Shown one piece after another: positions 17,869 through 25,690 of a stretch of DNA of 64,000 nt. Within the stretch, counting starts at the first letter, position 1, and the number at the start of each line of letters is the position of its first letter. Source of the stretch: Filibacter tadaridae. GTDB taxonomy: Bacteria; Bacillota; Bacilli; Bacillales_A; Planococcaceae. Under the pieces are notes generated by a model. That model searched no databases. It was not told the origin of the DNA and saw only the letters and a program-made list of their open reading frames with translations. The position numbers and the translations under genes were made by a program. The stretch covers positions 124,001 through 188,000 of the forward strand of contig NZ_UXAV01000044.1 in NCBI RefSeq assembly GCF_900609045.1. The letters are read 5' to 3'.

Positions 17869-17904
17869 AAAACCTCTGAACTACTAATATAGTCAGAGGT
17901 TTTT
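17869..17904. terminator. Hairpin upstream of the MacB-like unit
   Basis: AAAACCTCTGA pairs with TCAGAGGTTTT around a 13-base loop, followed by T residues on the plus strand and TTTTCTT on the minus strand. It may end transcription coming from the ABC unit to the right or act in the leader of the 17806 gene. Confidence 0.6.
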
Positions 17905-17960
17905 ATGAGACAACATTTATTCACTGGTATTTACTCGTGCTTGGCAAGTACCTTCACAAT

Positions 17961-18116
17961 AAAGTGAAACTTCAATCAGAGGGGGTTTTTCCCATCCCCC
18001 TCTGATTGTTAGTTGAACCATTCGGGCTTTTACGGGCAGTTGATCCCCCACTTATTCTTCTTGTTTCCTCGAAGACTTGAAGTGGCGGTCTTACTGCCCG
18101 TTAATGCGGGATAAAC
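17961..18116 (-). repeat. Structured dispersed repeat, bcr1-like, copy B
   Basis: Inverted copy of the element at 10264-10420. In the common orientation it begins TTTATCCCGC and its other end runs into CACTTTATTG, so TTTAT flanks both ends, as for a target duplication. The terminal stem is CAATCAGAGGGGG with CCCCCTCTGATTG; relative to copy A both sides changed, so pairing is kept. It lies between two ABC units and disrupts no gene. Confidence 0.78.
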
Positions 18117-18145
18117 TGTCCCAGAGTATTGTGCTACAGTTCTAT

Positions 18146-18245
18146 TCTAATTACTACTCAGATAAATCAGAAATCCAATAGTTTCCGACTTATGAATTCT
18201 CCTCCGTTAATGGGCTTTACTTCAGCATTTTTTTCCCGCTTTCCT
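18146..18245 (+). repeat. Degenerate dispersed repeat with coding-like frame, copy 1
   Basis: About 100 bases similar to 22549-22648 in the same orientation (shared blocks CTAATTA, CAGATAA, TCAGAAA, TTCAGCATTTT, CTTTCC). In one frame both copies encode NYYSDKSE and later YFSIFFP, with a stop in this copy between them, which suggests both derive from a protein-coding gene. I do not recognise the protein. Confidence 0.45.
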
Positions 18246-18326
18246 TCGGTTCAATTGCCAGTGAAGGCAACAAAGAAGAACCTATAAATAATTGCGAAAT
18301 CCCCGGCGCTTAGCATTTTGATTTAT

Positions 18327-19211
18327 CTATTGGATATTCACTTCATAAAAGTTCTTATACATTTCCTCTAGATTCTTTTTACTTATATTGACTGATTTGA
18401 TTTGTACTCCATTCTTTATCAACCACTCAAGATATTTCTCTACTTCATATGTCGGATCAGTAAGTATACGATTTTCTATAACTTGGAATGGCAAATGACT
18501 ATCCGTCATCAGTTGTTCTACTGTTTTTTCATAATGACCTGAAACTTCAATTTGATAGGGATCATTCACATCGAGTAGAATTTCGTTTTTGAACAACTGA
18601 CCGTCTTTAATGAACCAGATGGTATTCGTTAAATCCTCCAGTATATCCAAATTATGTGTTGATATGAGGATGCCAATTCCCTGGGCATGTAAGGTCCGAA
18701 TTAATTGCTTTAATTCGATTATACTCGTTGGATCTAATCCATTAAAGGGTTCATCCATTAAGATGACAAGTGGTTTTGTCAGTATACTTAATGCGATTAA
18801 TAGGTGTTGTCTCATCCCGTACGAGTAGGATTTAACAGCCTGGTTGACATACGTTCGAATGCCAATTAAGTCAATGACTTCATCGATTTCACTTTTTTCT
18901 AAATCATAAATGTTCGCTACAAATGATATATGGTCATATCCTGTTAATTGTGTATATAAGTAGTTATCGCTAGGTAAAAAAGATACGTATTTAAAAAATT
19001 CGGGGTTCCTATTTGAAATGTTTTGAACTGTAACTAAGCCACTTTTCAGATCCTCCAATGCGAGCATGGAACGCATTAAGGTGGATTTTCCTGCTCCATT
19101 TGGTCCGACCAGACCGATTAAATCGCCTTCATTGATTTCAAATGAAATATCCCGTAAGACACTTTTATTCCCATAGTTCTTGTTAAGCTGATTGACTTTT
19201 AATACTGACAT
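18327..19211 (-). CDS. ABC transporter ATP-binding protein (ABC-2 exporter)
   Basis: The 294-residue ATPase starts at 19211, where GAGGGTG lies a few bases upstream; the longer frame to 19286 overlaps the permease gene without a site. It has Walker A GPNGAGKST near residue 37, an unusual signature SYGMRQHLLIALSI (normally LSGGQ), Walker B LVILMDEPFNGLDP and H-loop ISTHNLD. A C-terminal extension of about 90 residues follows, as in bacitracin/lantibiotic-type ATPases. The 827-residue permease gene ends two bases upstream, so they are one operon, and a secreted small protein is encoded just before them. A role in export of, or immunity to, a peptide is possible. Confidence 0.87.
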   Translation of the reverse strand: MSVLKVNQLNKNYGNKSVLRDISFEINEGDLIGLVGPNGAGKSTLMRSMLALEDLKSGLVTVQNISNRNPEFFKYVSFLPSDNYLYTQLTGYDHISFVANIYDLEKSEIDEVIDLIGIRTYVNQAVKSYSYGMRQHLLIALSILTKPLVILMDEPFNGLDPTSIIELKQLIRTLHAQGIGILISTHNLDILEDLTNTIWFIKDGQLFKNEILLDVNDPYQIEVSGHYEKTVEQLMTDSHLPFQVIENRILTDPTYEVEKYLEWLIKNGVQIKSVNISKKNLEEMYKNFYEVNIQ

Positions 19212-19213
19212 GA

Positions 19214-21697
19214 TTACACCCTCTTCCTTCCTGATAGTAACCCCATGAAGAATAGCAGGAATCCACTGACAAGTAGAATGATACATCCATTAATGAAGTT
19301 CACTTTTGACGAGTTCGCAGCAATCGACTTCCAACCATCTACAATGTTCCATGTATCAAAGTAAACAAAAGGATTCAAAAACATATTATTCACCGAAATA
19401 TACTGGTTTGCTAAAAAATAGCCTGCAAACCCTACCAGTAATGTAACGATAACTGTGGCATAGTGATTTTTCAACCATCTGCCGATCAAGCTGAATAGGC
19501 TATTTAGAAAGAAGATTTGAGCCATGATGAGCGCTCCACACTTCAGAATAAGCACTAGCAAACTTTCAAAGAAGAAATAAGCATTTTCTACACCCGAGTA
19601 GAAAAGGTCATCCTTAGTATTCTCTGCAGCATAAACCAAGATCGGATATTGGGGCTCTCCAAAACCACCAATGAGTAAACTGAGAAGGAATACGGTGCCC
19701 CCACTGAGTAGGAGTAAACCATAAGCGATCATTCCATTATACGCCCATTTACTTACATAAATTGACCTAAGAGAAATCGGTTTCGTCGTCAGAAAGTTCA
19801 TCGATGAATTTGGTCGTTGTTCTTCGGAGATACTCGTCCATAATAGAAGAACGAAAACTCCTAATACGAGCAACATCATATTCCAATTAAAATATTTATA
19901 AACGGAGAACAAACCACTCTTGCCGTATTTCGTATTTCGTTCTTGGGATGCCTTTAATAAATTGTAATGCTCATTATCAATTGCAGTACTTGGAACATTA
20001 TAATTGGAAATCCACTGATTCCCAATTGGCCATGGTGTAATATCTTTCTCATCCATAATACGTTGCTGTTCTGCCGTAGCTAAGTCTGTTACATTCCATC
20101 GTGAAGGGGGTAAATCATCACTTGAATGTAATGTATTCATTGCTTCCCGAAACTTTCCAGGAAAATGTCGTGAACCAACCTCTTTCTTTAATCCCTCTAA
20201 CGCGGTATAGCCTTGTTCCAAGTTCTCAATCCTAACAGTATAAGGATTCTCTACAGGAATGAACTCTGTCATTTCCTCATCTGACTCTTCTTGACTAGTG
20301 GACAACATAATTTCAGTTTCAATATCAAACTCAAGTTCAACCACTTTCCAATGTCGTAATTGTTCAATGATGATATTTTGTAGGTCTTCAATCACTTTCA
20401 AAGACGTCTTAGGGAGATTTTGATATTGCTGATTCACAAATGTATACGTACCGCCAATAATGCCAAATAACAAGATGAGCGTGAAAAGCACATGACTTTT
20501 GCGCTTCTTTTTTACATGCTCAAATTGAAGCAACTTCCACTTACTTTTAGGGTGATACTGTTTTCTAGTTGAATTTAAAACAGGAGCTTTAAACGCCGAC
20601 CCTTTCGAATTGAATACCGGATAGGAAGCCGCTAAAAAAATGATGAGTACGATGAACATCCATAACTGATAGATCATAAAACGATGCGTAGGTAATAGAT
20701 GCGTTTCGTATGAGACAATTAAATGGATAGGGTTTACCATATAAAAACCGAATTGAGTTGAAATGATATAGCCGATCACGAGCGGTATAGCAACCATTGA
20801 TAATAGAACGCCAAAAGAAATTCTCTGTTTGAATAAACAAATTGAAAGCACTAATAGCAATGAAACAAAAATACCCCAACCGATCGGAAGGAAGAGTAAC
20901 CATTTCCATACGGGTACCATCATCGTTTCTGATTGAACTGCCATTTCAATTGGATAATGGATTGTATTCAAATTTCCGGTCACCAATGTAGGCAACAATG
21001 AAAAGAAACTTGCTATGAATATGTAAACGAGTACTAACAGTAAAAATGGAATCAAATAGCCATAGTAGATTGCCGTATTCGATAGAGAGTTCACTTTAAA
21101 GAAATCAAATGTCCGATTCTCCCTATCAGATAAATATTTATAACTAAAAATGAGTAAAAATAAAAAAGCTGTAATCGGACTAAAAAATAGTTGAAACAAC
21201 TGCTTAGTAAACAGCGCCGTCTTATAAGGAGTTTGTTGTTCTGTGTAAGATAAGTTGTGTTTAGCTAACGTTTCTACTTTTTGTTGTTCAATATTTAAAA
21301 TATCTTTATTATTATACGGAATGGAAATATATTCTTCATACGCTTCATATTCTTTTATATACTCTATATTTTCGAAAGAAATGTCTAAAACACCTTCATC
21401 CAACTTACTTGAAATCTGTTTTAAATATTCTTCCTGTGATAGCAAACTATCTAATCCTTGTTGTGCATCTTCGGAAAGACCGATATTCCTCTTCTTATTT
21501 AATATTTTACTAATTAAAAGGTTAACGGTTTCTTTTCGATCATTGAAAGTGTCCTGTAACTCTTTTTGAGTCGTTCCTGTTTGAGTGCTATTGATCATCA
21601 TCATTGACGCAATAAGAAGAATTATAGCAAGTGGTGCCAAAAGAATGTATTTATTTTTTATAATCCCCTTCACGACAAAGTCAATAACTTCCTTCAT
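19214..21697 (-). CDS. Large ABC-2 type membrane permease
   Basis: An 827-residue protein made of two similar halves, each starting with a helix and a long extracytoplasmic loop followed by about five helices: residues 14-32, then 170-360; and 400-420, then 610-820. The loops (about 35-165 and 425-605) are charged, lysine- and glutamate-rich. This doubled ABC-2 layout resembles permeases of unknown substrate in Bacillales. GAAGGAAG-like purines precede the start. The ATPase gene follows two bases after its stop. The fused halves mean one permease could replace a homodimer. Substrate unknown; the neighbouring secreted protein is a candidate. Confidence 0.82.
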   Translation of the reverse strand: MKEVIDFVVKGIIKNKYILLAPLAIILLIASMMMINSTQTGTTQKELQDTFNDRKETVNLLISKILNKKRNIGLSEDAQQGLDSLLSQEEYLKQISSKLDEGVLDISFENIEYIKEYEAYEEYISIPYNNKDILNIEQQKVETLAKHNLSYTEQQTPYKTALFTKQLFQLFFSPITAFLFLLIFSYKYLSDRENRTFDFFKVNSLSNTAIYYGYLIPFLLLVLVYIFIASFFSLLPTLVTGNLNTIHYPIEMAVQSETMMVPVWKWLLFLPIGWGIFVSLLLVLSICLFKQRISFGVLLSMVAIPLVIGYIISTQFGFYMVNPIHLIVSYETHLLPTHRFMIYQLWMFIVLIIFLAASYPVFNSKGSAFKAPVLNSTRKQYHPKSKWKLLQFEHVKKKRKSHVLFTLILLFGIIGGTYTFVNQQYQNLPKTSLKVIEDLQNIIIEQLRHWKVVELEFDIETEIMLSTSQEESDEEMTEFIPVENPYTVRIENLEQGYTALEGLKKEVGSRHFPGKFREAMNTLHSSDDLPPSRWNVTDLATAEQQRIMDEKDITPWPIGNQWISNYNVPSTAIDNEHYNLLKASQERNTKYGKSGLFSVYKYFNWNMMLLVLGVFVLLLWTSISEEQRPNSSMNFLTTKPISLRSIYVSKWAYNGMIAYGLLLLSGGTVFLLSLLIGGFGEPQYPILVYAAENTKDDLFYSGVENAYFFFESLLVLILKCGALIMAQIFFLNSLFSLIGRWLKNHYATVIVTLLVGFAGYFLANQYISVNNMFLNPFVYFDTWNIVDGWKSIAANSSKVNFINGCIILLVSGFLLFFMGLLSGRKRV

Positions 21698-21731
21698 CGG
21701 TTCCCCCCCATTTTTTTAACCATATTAAAAT

Positions 21732-21794
21732 CCCCTTTAAGTAGAGCTACCTACAATATTGTTGTTTTTATAACAATATCTACTTAAAGGGGTA
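21732..21794 (-). terminator. Long two-part hairpin after the secreted-protein gene
   Basis: CCCCTTTAAGTAG pairs with CTACTTAAAGGGG, and inside it ATATTGTT pairs with AACAATAT, with an 11-base one-sided bulge. On the minus strand it is followed by ATTTTAATA. It could end the 22141 gene or separate it from the permease gene by partial read-through. Confidence 0.6.
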
Positions 21795-21823
21795 ATAATA
21801 GTGATAGTTCATAATTCTATGAG

Positions 21824-22141
21824 TTAATTATTTTTTAGTATAAACGGGTCTACATAAGGACCCGCTTTCAGATTCCCTGTAAAAAGAACAGTCCTTCCAT
21901 CACCATCCGCAAATCCTCTATTATAGAGATACCCCGAGTAAGTCTTCCCATTTCTAGTTTCGGTGACCCACATAGATTGTCGTGTTGTATAAGGAACTAT
22001 TCTTGAAACAAAAATTTGATCTGCTGCTTGAGTAATTAGTGGTACAGCGTTTTCAGAGGCTTGGACATTCGACACAGCTACTGATAGCCCTAAACTTAAA
22101 ACAGCGATAAAACTCAAACCGATCATTTTAAATTTCTTCAA
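21824..22141 (-). CDS. Small secreted protein of unknown family
   Basis: A 105-residue product with a clear signal peptide: MKKFKMIGLSFIAVLSLGLS, then AVAVSN-like hydrophobic sequence and a probable cleavage after VQA (about residue 29). The mature part of about 76 residues has no cysteines and contains the motif WVTETRNGKTYSGYLYNRG, rich in aromatic, Arg and Gly residues. AAGGAGAAACTT-type purines precede the ATG. The next genes on the strand encode a large ABC-2 permease and its ATPase, after a strong hairpin. Small cationic secreted proteins beside such exporters are often antimicrobial or their targets, but I see no specific family match. Confidence 0.65.
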   Translation of the reverse strand: MKKFKMIGLSFIAVLSLGLSVAVSNVQASENAVPLITQAADQIFVSRIVPYTTRQSMWVTETRNGKTYSGYLYNRGFADGDGRTVLFTGNLKAGPYVDPFILKNN

Positions 22142-22322
22142 AAAGTTTCTCCTCCATCCCAGTGATTCTTAGTTTGTTAAAACAGTAAAATTATAAACCT
22201 ATTACGAAGTATATCGGCAGATAGTAACAACAAATCAATCCTTTCATACCCTACCAGTTTTGCCCACCTCTATTTTTAGGAAATCAGTATAAAAAGGATA
22301 CTCTGATTTAGCAGGTTTTGAT

Positions 22323-22383
22323 TTCAGGTTTCTGCGCATAGAGTTATTCAGAAAATACACTGCAATTAAATAAGCATACAGTG
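22323..22383 (+). repeat. Degenerate dispersed repeat, copy 2
   Basis: Resembles 13217-13275 over about 60 bases, sharing AGGT, GCG, TTATTC and GAAAATACACT. Purpose unknown. Confidence 0.45.
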
Positions 22384-22548
22384 AAGTTTGAAAGTTTTCA
22401 TGTAATTCTACTCTTTACTGCATACCTTCAGAGTTGAGTGAATAATTAATCTCGACTTCTTACATAGGTACCCCAAAGTTATAGAATGCTGGTACTTGAC
22501 ACTATATCCCCTATCTCCTTAGAAGTATTTCCGGCCGGAACCTTCATA

Positions 22549-22648
22549 CCTAATTATTATTCAGATAAGTCAGAAAGTCAACGGTTCACGACTTGGGAAA
22601 TCGCACCCGGAAATCGGCATTATTTCAGCATTTTCTTTCCTACTTTCC
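22549..22648 (+). repeat. Degenerate dispersed repeat with coding-like frame, copy 2
   Basis: Matches 18146-18245. Here the frame is open and reads NYYSDKSESQRFTTWEIA, followed shortly by YFSIFFP. The shared residues in the same frame of both copies imply descent from a coding sequence, now decayed. Confidence 0.45.
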
Positions 22649-22702
22649 CATTCACTTATAGTTATAGATTTTTTTCGTTTTTGTGGTACAGTCACAATAT
22701 AA

Positions 22703-22716
22703 GTAAATCAATTTAC
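22703..22716. promoter_or_regulatory. Palindrome before the NprR-like gene
   Basis: GTAAAT-CA-ATTTAC is a perfect 6-2-6 inverted repeat, 27 bases before the ATG at 22743. It is well placed for autoregulation by the encoded helix-turn-helix protein. Short AT-rich palindromes also occur by chance. Confidence 0.35.
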
Positions 22717-22742
22717 CAATATATAGGGAGATGTGGGGTACA

Positions 22743-24023
22743 ATGAAAATTGGACAACTGATTAAAGTGGAGCGGCAAAAGATTAATATAAGACAGGATG
22801 AACTAGCCCAAGGTATTTGTTCCCCCTCCTATTTAAGTAAAATTGAAAATGGTACTGCCATTCCTGGGGATGAGGTTCAACATATGCTTCTTCAAAGATT
22901 GAATATCTCGCCGTAAAGCGTATTTATACATTCGTCTCCCGAGCTGTTTACGCAGTTTAAGAAACGTTTCAAAGAAGTCATCGATCAGCGTGACAAACTT
23001 GCCGCGGATTTACTTTGCCAAGAAATCCATTCCTTCTTAGCAGAAAATCCACTGTATCCATATAAGGTTAGCCTGCTACTTATGGAAACCCGGTTGCTGT
23101 TAATGACGTCATTCGATGTTAAGAAGAACATTGCCATAGTAGTACCTATGCAAAGTGATATGTCACATACCCAGCTATTCCATCTATACATCATCCAAGG
23201 GATTATCGCATATACCGAAAACCGATTTTCCAATGCAGTGCACATCTTCACTAATGCATACGAGTTAGCGACGAAATATCGGATGGAAGACTGGGAAATG
23301 GCGGAACTACACTACGTTTCAAGCCTTGCAGCTTCGTCCGATTACCGGTATATTTTAGTTATTGATCATCTTCAAGAAGCTTTGAACTATTTTAACGCAA
23401 AAATGCTAGCTACACGTTCCATTGAATGTTTAATCATTCTTGGAAATGCTCAAAAGCATACCAGGAATTTGAAAAACGCCCTCATGTCTTTTGAAAACGC
23501 GAAGGAAATTATGACTACTAATGGTTTAGCTAACTATCTTGGAATGATTGAGCATAACCTCGGGGCTTGTTATTCACTTCTAAAGGATAATGAACGTGCG
23601 CTGCGTCATTTCAACCAAAGTCTCCTTGTGAAAGAAAATCCAAATGACCAAATTGTCACGATTTTATCGCTTGTGAAAGAGTATAAAAAAACAGGGGATA
23701 AAGAAAGCTCCAAAGCCTTAGTAAACAAAGGAATCTTTTTACTTAACCTGCTAACTGAGCAAAATAAAAATCCCTACAGCCATCATTTTGCAATCTATAA
23801 AGCGCTCTTGTATGATGAAAATGATCTTATCTCTACTTTTGAATCAGCCCTCCATTATTTTGAAGTTAAACAAAATTATTACCACTGTTTCGTTTACTGC
23901 AACGTCCTGGCTGATAAATTAACGGACAACAATCAGTTCAAATTAGCGACAACTTTTTATCAAAAGGCGTTTTACTATCATTTAAAACATCATAATGTAC
24001 AACACTGGGAGGAATTAACATGA
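22743..24023 (+). pseudogene. NprR-like quorum-sensing receptor (HTH + TPR) interrupted by one in-frame stop
   Basis: Read through a single TAA at 22914-22916, this is one frame of 426 codons, the length of NprR receptors. Residues 1-57 form an XRE-type helix-turn-helix (DELAQGICSPSYLSKIENG, the PlcR/NprR pattern). After the stop the same frame continues without interruption (FIHSSPELFTQFKKRFKEVI) into about 340 residues of TPR helices, including GMIEHNLGACYSLLKDNERA. AGGGAGATGTGGGG precedes the ATG. The receptor stop overlaps the start of a secreted peptide gene. In known RRNPP systems the re-imported peptide binds the TPR part and changes DNA binding. The stop may be a true loss-of-function mutation, a sequencing error, or may separate the domains. 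Confidence 0.8.
23082..24023 (+). CDS. TPR part of the NprR-like receptor, possible separate product
   Basis: If the TAA at 22914 is real, the next in-frame ATG at 23082 could start a 313-residue TPR protein lacking a DNA-binding domain. There is no strong ribosome binding site before it. It contains about seven helical repeat pairs and a conserved Asn in EHNLGACY, in a position like the peptide-contacting asparagines of RRNPP proteins. Without the HTH it would resemble Rap-type peptide-responsive proteins, but with no known target. Most likely it is only the back half of the interrupted receptor. Confidence 0.45.
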   Translation: METRLLLMTSFDVKKNIAIVVPMQSDMSHTQLFHLYIIQGIIAYTENRFSNAVHIFTNAYELATKYRMEDWEMAELHYVSSLAASSDYRYILVIDHLQEALNYFNAKMLATRSIECLIILGNAQKHTRNLKNALMSFENAKEIMTTNGLANYLGMIEHNLGACYSLLKDNERALRHFNQSLLVKENPNDQIVTILSLVKEYKKTGDKESSKALVNKGIFLLNLLTEQNKNPYSHHFAIYKALLYDENDLISTFESALHYFEVKQNYYHCFVYCNVLADKLTDNNQFKLATTFYQKAFYYHLKHHNVQHWEELT

Positions 24024-24151
24024 AGCGTTTTCTATTAGCTTTTGTATGCTTGTTAGGATTTTTCGTATCGAACGCTTTTTCAGTGCAAGATGTAGCGGTA
24101 GATGATTTACCGCCAATCACAATGCCTATTTCAACCGGCGATTTCATCTAA
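24020..24151 (+). CDS. Secreted signalling-peptide precursor (NprX/PapR-like)
   Basis: A 43-residue frame overlaps the receptor stop by four bases (ATGA) and has GGGAGG six to seven bases before its ATG. It begins with a basic pair and a hydrophobic signal sequence (MKRFLLAFVCLLGFFVSNAF), followed by an acidic and proline-containing tail (VQDVAVDDLPPITMPISTGD, then FI). This is the gene order, size and layout of the PapR and NprX pheromone precursors, which are exported, trimmed and re-imported as 5-10 residue peptides from near the C-terminus. The tail sequence does not match those pheromones, so the specificity would be new. A strong terminator follows. Confidence 0.8.
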   Translation: MKRFLLAFVCLLGFFVSNAFSVQDVAVDDLPPITMPISTGDFI

Positions 24152-24161
24152 TTTATTAGTT

Positions 24162-24201
24162 AACCCCCGTAATCTCGTTTGAAGAGACTACGGGGGTTTT
24201 T
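24162..24201 (+). terminator. Intrinsic terminator after the signalling locus
   Basis: AACCCCCGTA and TACGGGGGTT pair, with an inner CTC/GAG, followed by TTTT. It lies ten bases after the peptide gene stop and ends the receptor/peptide operon. Confidence 0.88.
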
Positions 24202-24320
24202 GGCGTTCTTTTTATGCTAATTTGCTGGCACGTACTAATCCGTTTTGATGGCCTGAAAACGCACGAAACCTTTTTTATACTTTTCACTTTTTATGATTCT
24301 TATTCCTATAAAGCATTCCA

Positions 24321-24905
24321 CTAGTTACATACGTTTTTTCGCAATTTGGTCACTAGCTCTTCATATTTTACATAAAAATCGTTAATTGGCACGACAGCGA
24401 AATAAGAAGTTATCTCCATATTACCTAATGGGCATTTATCATAAACTAAGCTGATATTTAATTCTTTTTTGGGTGTAATCCCTCTTTGAATGAGTGTACA
24501 CGCCAATTCTCTGTATAAATTCTCAATTACATCCCCAATGGATCTTTCTACTGAAAAATGCCCTGCAAAGCTACCCCACCATACTTTAAATGATTGATAA
24601 ATTTCATCGTAGTCTTTCATACTATCGTTACTATCCATGAACAGTCTTTTAAAGAATAAATCTTTTTCACCATTGAAAATTTTCCCGTCTTCGAAAGGAT
24701 TTTCAGCTATTCTTTGTCTAACTTCATCCCATAATTCTTTATAGCGAAATTCAAACCCTTCCTCAAATGTTATGTGCATTGATGGGATATAAGGAAATTT
24801 GCGCTCTTGTTCACTACTACGCTGGTTAAGGAATATATTTTGAATATAGATCAAAAAGTTCAAGGTATAGGATGCATCATCCCGTATTACAAAGGTATTT
24901 TCCAC
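24321..24905 (-). CDS. Hypothetical protein, 194 residues
   Basis: A soluble protein without signal peptide or membrane segments. It has many aromatic and acidic residues and mixed alpha/beta character (FKVWWGSFAGHFSVERSIGD in the middle, YFAVVPINDFYVKYEELV near the end). I do not recognise a family or an active-site motif. The start is supported by GGGGAGAAATTAAGTGGAAA before it. The HEAT-like gene upstream on the same strand is 79 bases away, so the two may be expressed together. Confidence 0.7.
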   Translation of the reverse strand: MENTFVIRDDASYTLNFLIYIQNIFLNQRSSEQERKFPYIPSMHITFEEGFEFRYKELWDEVRQRIAENPFEDGKIFNGEKDLFFKRLFMDSNDSMKDYDEIYQSFKVWWGSFAGHFSVERSIGDVIENLYRELACTLIQRGITPKKELNISLVYDKCPLGNMEITSYFAVVPINDFYVKYEELVTKLRKNVCN

Positions 24906-24984
24906 TTAATTTCTCCCCTTACTTTTGCTCGCCGCAATACAGACTTATCCGAACGGGAAAGCCCATTCCTTTAGTGAATACAAA

Positions 24985-25539
24985 TCATTTCCATACGGAG
25001 TAATACTTCTTCCGGTATTTACCATACTCTTCAGTCTCAATCAATTCCAATGCTGTTTGCTTGAGTGTTTCATCTTTTAGTTCGTCGTATAAGTTTTTAA
25101 TACACTGGATCATATCAAAACGGATCAACGTATAATGTTTCTCATCCGCTCCGTTTTGAAAGCGATCGACTAAATGACGCATCACCATTTCTTTTTGTTC
25201 ATCACCGGCCAGTCCCACTTTCCAAATCGATTGCAGGCTATGTCTGGCCGTAACAAATCTCGGATCCTTTGTCACTTCCCATAATGCTGGAAAGTCGTCC
25301 AGTATCCGTTTTTCAGGGTCACTGATAGCAAGACCACAAAGGAACTGGGCAGCCCTCGATCTTCGGTGGTTGTCGGTATCCGTCAGCCAGTCCCTTAATT
25401 GATCCCAAACTTCATAAGCCCAGTCCACTTCTTCTTTTATGGCAGCAGTAATATTTTTGAAAGCCTCAAATTGGATTTCTTTGTCCTCAGCTTCTAAGTC
25501 ATCAAAGTAAGATTGCGTTACATTATCCACTTTCTTCAT
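24985..25539 (-). CDS. HEAT-repeat-like helical protein
   Basis: The 184-residue product (start taken at the ATG at 25539; a TTG at 25551 is also possible) is almost wholly helical, with repeated pairs of amphipathic helices such as VWDQLRDWLTDTDNHRRSRA followed by AQFLCGLA, and later RHSLQSIWKVGLAGDEQKEM. This is the pattern of HEAT or Armadillo-like solenoids that bind other proteins. No enzyme motif is visible. The neighbour downstream is an unknown 194-residue protein. Its role cannot be inferred. Confidence 0.65.
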   Translation of the reverse strand: MKKVDNVTQSYFDDLEAEDKEIQFEAFKNITAAIKEEVDWAYEVWDQLRDWLTDTDNHRRSRAAQFLCGLAISDPEKRILDDFPALWEVTKDPRFVTARHSLQSIWKVGLAGDEQKEMVMRHLVDRFQNGADEKHYTLIRFDMIQCIKNLYDELKDETLKQTALELIETEEYGKYRKKYYSVWK

Positions 25540-25626
25540 CTTCTTTCTCAATTAAGATTCTTGCGAACACAATTTGATTCGAGTTCTTTGCTTTAATGAA
25601 GCTTCCATATTTTAGAGATGAGTCTA

Positions 25627-25666
25627 GATAAAAGGGGTGAAGCATTTCTGCTTCTCCCCTTTTATC
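25627..25666. terminator. Bidirectional terminator
   Basis: GATAAAAGGGG pairs with CCCCTTTTATC, with TGAAGCA/TGCTTCT extending the stem. It follows the coiled-coil gene on the minus strand. Confidence 0.85.
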
Positions 25667-25690
25667 GGCATTATTTTGTTGACTACCCCA

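Larger units (their letters stand above)
22142..22742. other. Divergent intergenic region with repeat remnants
   Basis: About 600 bases between the secreted-protein gene and the NprR-like locus. It contains two degenerate repeats (22323-22383 and 22549-22648, listed separately), the promoters of both flanking genes and a small palindrome at 22703-22716. A plus-strand frame at 22486-22746 overlaps the second repeat and has no ribosome binding site. Confidence 0.45.

Noticed and set aside
17869..17904. Riboswitch or attenuator before the MacB-like ATPase
   Set aside because: Only a single simple hairpin is present, without alternative pairing or known aptamer motifs.
22486..22746. Plus-strand frame of 86 codons before the receptor gene
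   Set aside because: Overlaps a degenerate repeat and the receptor promoter; only the inner part shared with 18146-18245 looks like old coding sequence.
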